In this document: positions 59,008 through 64,000 of the stretch, in pieces | How the letters are laid out: every line of letters starts with the position of its first letter | How positions within the stretch are numbered: the stretch's first letter is position 1 | Assembly: GCA_905331475.1 (NCBI GenBank) | Contig: CAJNYU010001042.1 | Location: 28,542 to 92,541, forward strand | Length of the DNA stretch: 64,000 nucleotides | From: Rotaria socialis | Taxonomy: Eukaryota; Rotifera; Eurotatoria; Philodinida; Philodinidae | Reading direction: 5' to 3' | Translations under genes and position numbers: made by a program | The notes under the pieces: generated by a model | The model's database searches: none | The model's input: only the letters and a program-made list of their open reading frames with translations | What the model was told of the DNA's origin: nothing

Positions 59008-61817
59008 TCAGGTGGAATAGCCCACAACGTTCGTAGCATTTGCATCAGCCACACTGAAGTAGGATGGATTTAAATTGCCATTGTAGTAGCAGCGGCAAAT
59101 CCATTCTTGTTGAGAATTATCGTAGTAACTCTGGAAACTATAATATGCACCCGGAAGACCGATAGCATAATTCGCGCACATTTGGACGACAACGACTTGA
59201 GAATCATTTGATGGGAAAATTGTTTGGGATGGTGCTGAACCCGTGTTTCCAGGGTTTGCGTCAGTCTCGATGAAGCCGGACCCGCAGTAATATTGACTGT
59301 ATGAAGATCCAGACGCCGTAATTATGCTGGGGAGCGTCGCGCAGTCTAAGAAGGAAAGCTTTAATGCGAAGAAAACCAATCGCTCAGCAGCTGTATGCTT
59401 ATTCGCTAAACAGTAGTACAGAGCGCACTAATGTATTGTAACTTTTTGAACTCTATTTATCGTTAACAAGGCTTACATAGACATTGAATGACACGTCGAA
59501 AACTTCGGTGCTGTTCACAGATGGCGCATAAAAAAACATACTTTTTAACCCTCTTCCTCCCTATCAATCATCATTTTGGCCGGCCTCCCTCTTGATGACT
59601 CCAACTCAAGGGCGAAAAAGCGAGACTCCCGTACTTCAAGTACCCCCATTGTACTTCGAGAGTACAGAAGTCTCACTTTTCCCCCTAGCTCCAACTTTTT
59701 TTAACCACCTCCCCTAAGAAAACAGCATGTTTTGGTACCCCTACACTTCTTCTAGAGAAAAAGTTTTTTAGGAGAACAAGTCTCCGCTTTTAAAAGGGTG
59801 TGGGTGTGGGTGTGGGTGTGGGGAAGTGGACTTTGTGTTGTGCAATGTTGACATCAGTGTAAGAGTGCCTATTTTTATTAGGAATCCCACACCCTAAATT
59901 TATGCATTATCGGTCGAAAACTACTCGAATCTCCTGTAATCAGCAACCGGATATGACGTTTGCATTCCTCCTTTCAAGAATCTACCATTTTCGGGTCTTC
60001 TCCGACTGGAAAGAGTATCTTTCCTGTAGAATCTCGCCGAAAATTCACGGATCCCAGCGACGGAATCAGCTGCCTGGGTATTATGTCTGTATGAAGTAGA
60101 CGAAAGTTAGAGAAGTATAGTTTTCAAAATATTTTAAATTTGATTTCTTTGAAACTATTATTCAAAGCGCTAGCAGTGAAAACTTTGTCTTACTGTTCGT
60201 TGTTGTTGTTGTCGCTGTTGTTGTTGTCGTTGTCGTCGTTGTTGTTGATGTTGATGTCGTGGATGTTGATGTTGTGGATGTTGATGTTGTGGATGTTGAT
60301 GTTGTGGATGTTGATGTTGTGGATGTTGATGTTGTGGATGTTGATGTTGTGGATGTTGATGTTGTTGCTGTCGACATGGTGGTGGTTGTACTCGTAGTGA
60401 CTGAATGAAGATATATTCACAAAAAACTGCGGTATAAGCTGTGAGCCGCGAAAGTTTGAGACACTTTTATTTTTTAATGTTTCTGAAGTGTATACCGACG
60501 AGTTTAATCGTCTCGATGATACGCATAGCTTGCTGCATGATCTAATTAAATTATCTATTATCGACTGATTCTGTTCGGAATTTGAAGGTGCTGGCGTGGA
60601 GCGTGGTTTAATATAAATACCCACACACAACCCCCGACGCCGGTCCACAACCCACACACAGGACACCTGAGAGTAGGACCACTGTTAGTCCTTTTTTTTC
60701 AAGATTGGGAGCATGGTATCGATGAATAATGTATGTATTCTGTAGAGGTCGTCGAGTTCTACTTGAAAAGTTGTTTGGAGCGAATCCATTCAAAAAATAC
60801 TCGACTTGGGACCTAAGATATCCGACGTTTTAAATTTGCTATTCAGCAATCTCCATTGAAAATGAATGAAAATAAACAACTTTTTGGATGTTAATTGTAG
60901 GACACCGTTACAAGAGAAAGAAAGTGAGTGGCGGAGAGAGTGTCAAAGAATGTCAAATGTTCTGATCAAGGCTGTGCAGGTTTCCATCGGATCTCGAGTC
61001 TATCCGACGCTTTCCAGCTATCGCATCCGACCACCTGTAGCCGTCTGCTGCATGATCGGGCAACTCTCGATAGGATCCTGTCGAAAGTTGTCCGATTATT
61101 GTGAGAATACTGTCGGCACGGACGAGGTTCGACTGTCGAATTCTTTGTCCGGGAACGCTGGAGCAAGACAAGAATTTCTTGGGAGCGTGTCTTTAAATTA
61201 ATAGCATGCTAGAGAAACGGCCAATGATTTTCGTTAATGTTGCGTAAGGAAATATTTTATAGAATATATTTGTGGCAGATTTCAGTCAGTAAACACAGAA
61301 AATATATAGTGCAGAGAATAAGTATTAACTGCAATGTCCATATACGATTTTGAGTGAGAAATATTTTTTTGTCACATCTACTATATGAAAAACATAACTG
61401 AATGAGCTATTAATGCTTACCTGAACCCGAAGTTAACAACAGTGCTAAAGTCGCAGCTAAGGCAATACCGACTACCAACGAACCAATTATCATGCCGATG
61501 AGAAGACTGTTACAGTTTGGAGAACATATATTAGCACCAGCGCGTCTAAACCATTTCAGCACCCTTATGAAAAGAAAAAGCATTTTCGACAGAAACATTC
61601 CCGGAAGTGAGTAACATACTTTGAGTGAACGCTAGTACGATCGTTCACCAAATCAGGAGAATCGTAGTCGTGATCTGAAGGCTTGCCTTTTCTTTCTAAA
61701 GAATATTGTCTTTGCAAGAAGCTTTTCCTTTTCTCACTGTACTCCTAAATCGATTTGATTTTCATTAAATTACTTTCACACTGAGGCGTCCATCATATCA
61801 CTTACTGTTTTATTCAT
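59008..61817 (-). CDS. type II membrane protein with Thr/Ser stalk and Cys-containing ectodomain
   Basis: Five exons join in consistent phase. Exon 1 (ATG 61817) is MNKT. Exon 2 is basic cytosolic sequence EYSEKRKSFLQRQYSLERK. Exon 3 carries a Cys pair and the single helix LLIGMIIGSLVVGIALAATL. Exon 4 (60400-60194) is a Thr/Ser stalk built on an 18-bp minisatellite (TSTSTT repeats). Exon 5 (to 59008) starts with CATLPSIITASGSS and has CGSG, MCANYAIGLPGAYYS and WICRCYYN. The order cytosol-helix-stalk-ectodomain is that of a mucin-like surface protein; Thr and Ser would be O-glycosylated. I do not know the ectodomain family. Introns hold a hAT micro-element and a telomere-like hairpin. Confidence 0.75.
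59607..59688. mobile_element. 82-bp hAT micro-MITE
   Basis: Direct octamers CTCCAACT at 59599-59606 and 59689-59696. Inverted ends CAAGGGCGAAAAAGCGAGACT and, reversed, CTAGGGGGAAAAGTGAGACT, with GTACT(T/C) words inside. One of the smallest possible hAT derivatives; it lies in an intron. Confidence 0.85.
59795..59895. repeat. telomere-like hairpin, site D
   Basis: AGGGTGTGGGTGTGGG extended to four TGTGGG-type units (59795-59823) and an inverted CCCACACCCT at 59886-59895, with a loop of about 62 bases. Inside an intron of the type II membrane gene. Confidence 0.7.
60247..60366. repeat. 18-bp coding minisatellite
   Basis: Six to seven copies of an 18-bp unit (GTTGATGTTGTGGATGTT on the plus strand). 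Read on the minus strand in frame it gives Thr-Ser-Thr-Thr-Ser-Thr, the mucin-like stalk. A length that is a multiple of three keeps the frame when copy number changes. Confidence 0.9.
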
Positions 61818-62180
61818 TGTATTGGCAACTGCTTGTCGTTTCACTGAGTTTCAAATAAAAAGAAGAAATTAGTGCGACAACATAAAGCTTTTCGCAACCA
61901 ATATGAGTATTATTTTACCAGTAGTTTCTCTATGAAAGAAAAAAAAGGAAAATGTAATCAAAATTCTCTTGTCTTCAGTCCTATATTCTTTTTCTGAAAT
62001 TATTTTTTGCATTGTATTGGATTCATGAATGTGTACACAATTTTGAAAAGCACGCGAGTAGCTGCTTAACTCAAGTTCGAATATAAATTAAAATTTCGAA
62101 AATTTTCAACGGCCCCTACCAATGGGTAACCAAAATTTGAATTTTCTGAATTATAATAATAAATATAGCTGGGATTGTCA
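61818..62180. other. intergenic
   Basis: AT-rich upstream region of the membrane-protein gene; nothing recognised. Confidence 0.5.
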
Positions 62181-62349
62181 TGTTGTTAAAGGTATATAAC
62201 CCTGGACATATTTTTCTTTATTCTTTTCTTTCTCCTTCTCTCTCTATCTCTCTTTCATCTTTGTTTATATCAATATATATGTGTCTGTGTGTTAAACCAA
62301 TAATAGATTGAATAAAATAAACGTAAAGCTCGGACACGACGAGCTAACA
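62181..62349 (+). mobile_element. LTR-like sequence followed by a primer-binding site
   Basis: Starts TGTTGTTAAAGG and ends GAGCTAACA, the TGTT..AACA inverted ends of an LTR. Inside, GGTATATAACC fits a TATA box and AATAAAATAAA a polyadenylation signal. Immediately after is TTGGTGCGGTGACCGG, which looks like a tRNA-primer binding site. No second LTR and no pol were seen in the window, so it is a partial or truncated element. Confidence 0.55.
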
Positions 62350-63090
62350 TTGGTGCGGTGACCGGTCTTCTTCTAATTCCTCCAACGAAGAAGAACCAGT
62401 TAATAATTAAGAACCAGTTAATAATTAAAACTGACTCATCCGTAACGGAAAGAGTGATTTACAATCTCATATTTATATTGGAAAAGAGACAGAAAGTATT
62501 ATTTTTAAGAAGAAAATTTATTTAGTAGTAGAAGACGTACGTATCTTCCACATATATAGGTCAAAATTTTTTGTCCTACTTTTAAGCGCATTTTTTGAGG
62601 AACTCATATATATTTTCGAAGAAAATGGTGAGTATAAGTTTAAAAGCGAAATTTTTGCGGTTCCCCACCGCCCTCGCCATTACAGACATTAATGAGTTTA
62701 AAATTGTGCCAATTAGGAGCTTGACTATTTAGGCTGCTATTTCTTCCTTTTTCAATTACAGATTACACGAAAAAAAGCAATATTTGCCCATTACAGGCCA
62801 TAGAAACCAGTCTCTGCCCTTGTTAAATATACGAGCTAACAATTAATACTCAATTACAGGCATAAGTGCAAATAGGGAATGATCTAATTATAGGTTTTGG
62901 AAATCAGGGTAGATTTTTTAGATGAATTATTTTGGATTATTTTAGTAAGCCGAAGGGATATATGTGAGTTCTACATTTTAGCCTCAAAGGGGCTGCGCTA
63001 ACAAGCTTTTTAACTCGCAAGCTTGTGAATCAATTTTTAGAAATACGCGAGCGTTAAGTGGAATTTATTCAACCATAGTCAACTTTACAG
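62350..63090. other. leader-like or intergenic sequence
   Basis: After the binding site comes a direct repeat (GAACCAGTTAATAATTAA twice near 62394-62425), then AT-rich sequence with several ATTACAGR words (62677, 62755, 62797, 62856). No gene. Confidence 0.4.
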
Positions 63091-63766
63091 TACATGATTT
63101 TCTACGACGTGCCCAAAGATTATCATTATTGAATGACATTAAATGTAAACAGTTACATAATGGTTCAGTTGACAAGTTAGTCTTTTCGGTTCATCATAAA
63201 CATCGGGTTGAACGCCAATCATCATTTACACGCAGTCAACTTGAAATTGATAAAATAGATATCGAACAAGTTATTACTGATGCCTATCATCATGCTGTTG
63301 ATATGCTTGAAGGTTTAGATATATTGAACTTATTGGAAAAAAACATGTTCTTGAATTAAAACCCTTAAGTGAATATTTATTTCGACAATTAAATTCCAAT
63401 TCACAAAAACATAATTACTCTTCTCAAATAAGCAATATAGACGATGATAATGATGAAGATGGAGATGACACAACAAATGATCTCAACATGAATGAGGACA
63501 ATGACGATAGCTCTATTAACAACGATTACACTGATGAAGATGAACAAAATAACACTCAAGATTTAATAAATACTCCAGAGAAAGACTTCTCTCGAGTAAA
63601 AGTTGCTGATAAAGTGGAGCCTCAAATTGAACATACCTATTTTAAAGTGAAATTAAATCATGATACACAATTTTTACACAAACAAACTGCTTCTTGGTTG
63701 TTAACAGAAGAGAAAAGTAAACTTTCAAATGACCGATTGCTTCGCGTGCAGCAGGTCAATAAATGA
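63091..63766 (+). CDS. 3' part of an unidentified gene with a frameshift
   Basis: An acceptor (TTTACAG before 63091) opens HDFLRRAQRLSLLNDIKCKQ, then VFSVHHKHRVERQSSFTRSQ and IEQVITDAYHHAVDMLEGLD. Near 63328 the frame changes; the continuing frame reads LIGKKHVLELKPLSEYLF, a long acidic part (DDDNDEDGDDT), then TYFKVKLNHDTQFLHKQTAS and LLRVQQ before the stop. The conserved-looking C-terminus suggests a real family, one I recall as multi-copy in invertebrates, but I cannot name a function. Host gene and transposon gene are both possible. Confidence 0.5.
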
Positions 63767-64000
63767 TAATATAAATGTTTCTTTCTTTTTTTTATAGTTT
63801 TGTTTGATTTTTTTCAATAAAGGGTATATTTTGTTGAATTTAATCTTTTTTTATTCATTGAATGTATTGTATATGGACGGTGCACAGATACTGTGCGGCC
63901 ATCTCAAAAGTAAAGCCAGTATCAGTTTAATTCTATGTAACAGGTGATGAAAAGTAAAATCAATATACAGTAGTATTACATGTCTATAATATACTTGTGA
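63767..64000. other. 3' flank
   Basis: AATAAA-type signal near 63818; nothing else recognised. Confidence 0.5.

Noticed and set aside
60190-60666. Minus-strand ORF with Asn-Ile-His repeats
   Set aside because: It is another frame of the 18-bp minisatellite. The Thr/Ser frame fits the splice phases of the membrane protein, this one does not.
60866-61201. 111-residue ORF in an intron of the membrane gene
   Set aside because: The region has hairpin-like, GC-richer sequence typical of repeats (for example near 61057-61095) and the frame shows no protein features. A transposon is possible but no target duplication was found.

Overview
The window reads as a gene-poor, transposon-rich stretch of a bdelloid rotifer genome. 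It is AT-rich eukaryotic DNA with many short introns (GT..AG, often 50-100 bp). Four features point to bdelloids: a broken Athena-type Penelope-like retroelement, short tracts of TGTGGG/ACACCC telomere-like repeat, a plant-like DYW-type PPR gene (known in bdelloids), and genes of bacterial look such as two secreted beta-helix proteins and a SUKH protein. The genus cannot be fixed from sequence alone. There is one 462-base assembly gap at 29857-30318.

Layout. 1-7 kb: the end of a SMYD-type methyltransferase, a UBE2M/Ubc12-like E2 (minus strand), a foldback MITE and a SUKH (SMI1/KNR4) gene. 7-12 kb: an orphan ORF and a nuclear receptor whose zinc fingers are intact but whose ligand-binding domain has decayed. 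13-24 kb: a secreted beta-helix protein, two orphan minus-strand genes (each with one homopolymer frameshift) on either side of a ~710-bp foldback, a hAT element with a perfect 8-bp target duplication, a palindromic MITE and a GH110-like glycosidase. 25-33 kb: a many-exon basic protein carrying a tiny hAT in an intron, an immunoglobulin-superfamily gene running into the gap, an SLC49/MFS transporter and an NTF2-like protein.

33-45 kb: a Fuseless-like membrane-protein pseudogene split by a 1.6-kb palindromic transposon, a complete DYW-PPR gene with a hAT in an intron, nested hAT-like elements, and a 5' stump of an ABCA transporter ending beside them. 45-51 kb is a housekeeping island: Josephin deubiquitinase, ubiquitin-RPL40 and NT5C2-like nucleotidase. 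51-64 kb is subtelomere-like: a nonsense-broken member of a probable bdelloid family, a USP fragment without its catalytic His, telomere-repeat hairpins, the Athena copy, a Thr/Ser-stalk type II membrane protein, an LTR with primer-binding site and a frameshifted gene end.

There is no operon-like logic. Intact host genes sit among transposons, gene stumps and probable transferred genes. The most original structural signals are a recurring hairpin family with TGTGGG arms (four sites), the precise transposon interruption of the Fuseless-like gene, and several hAT relatives with exact 8-bp duplications.
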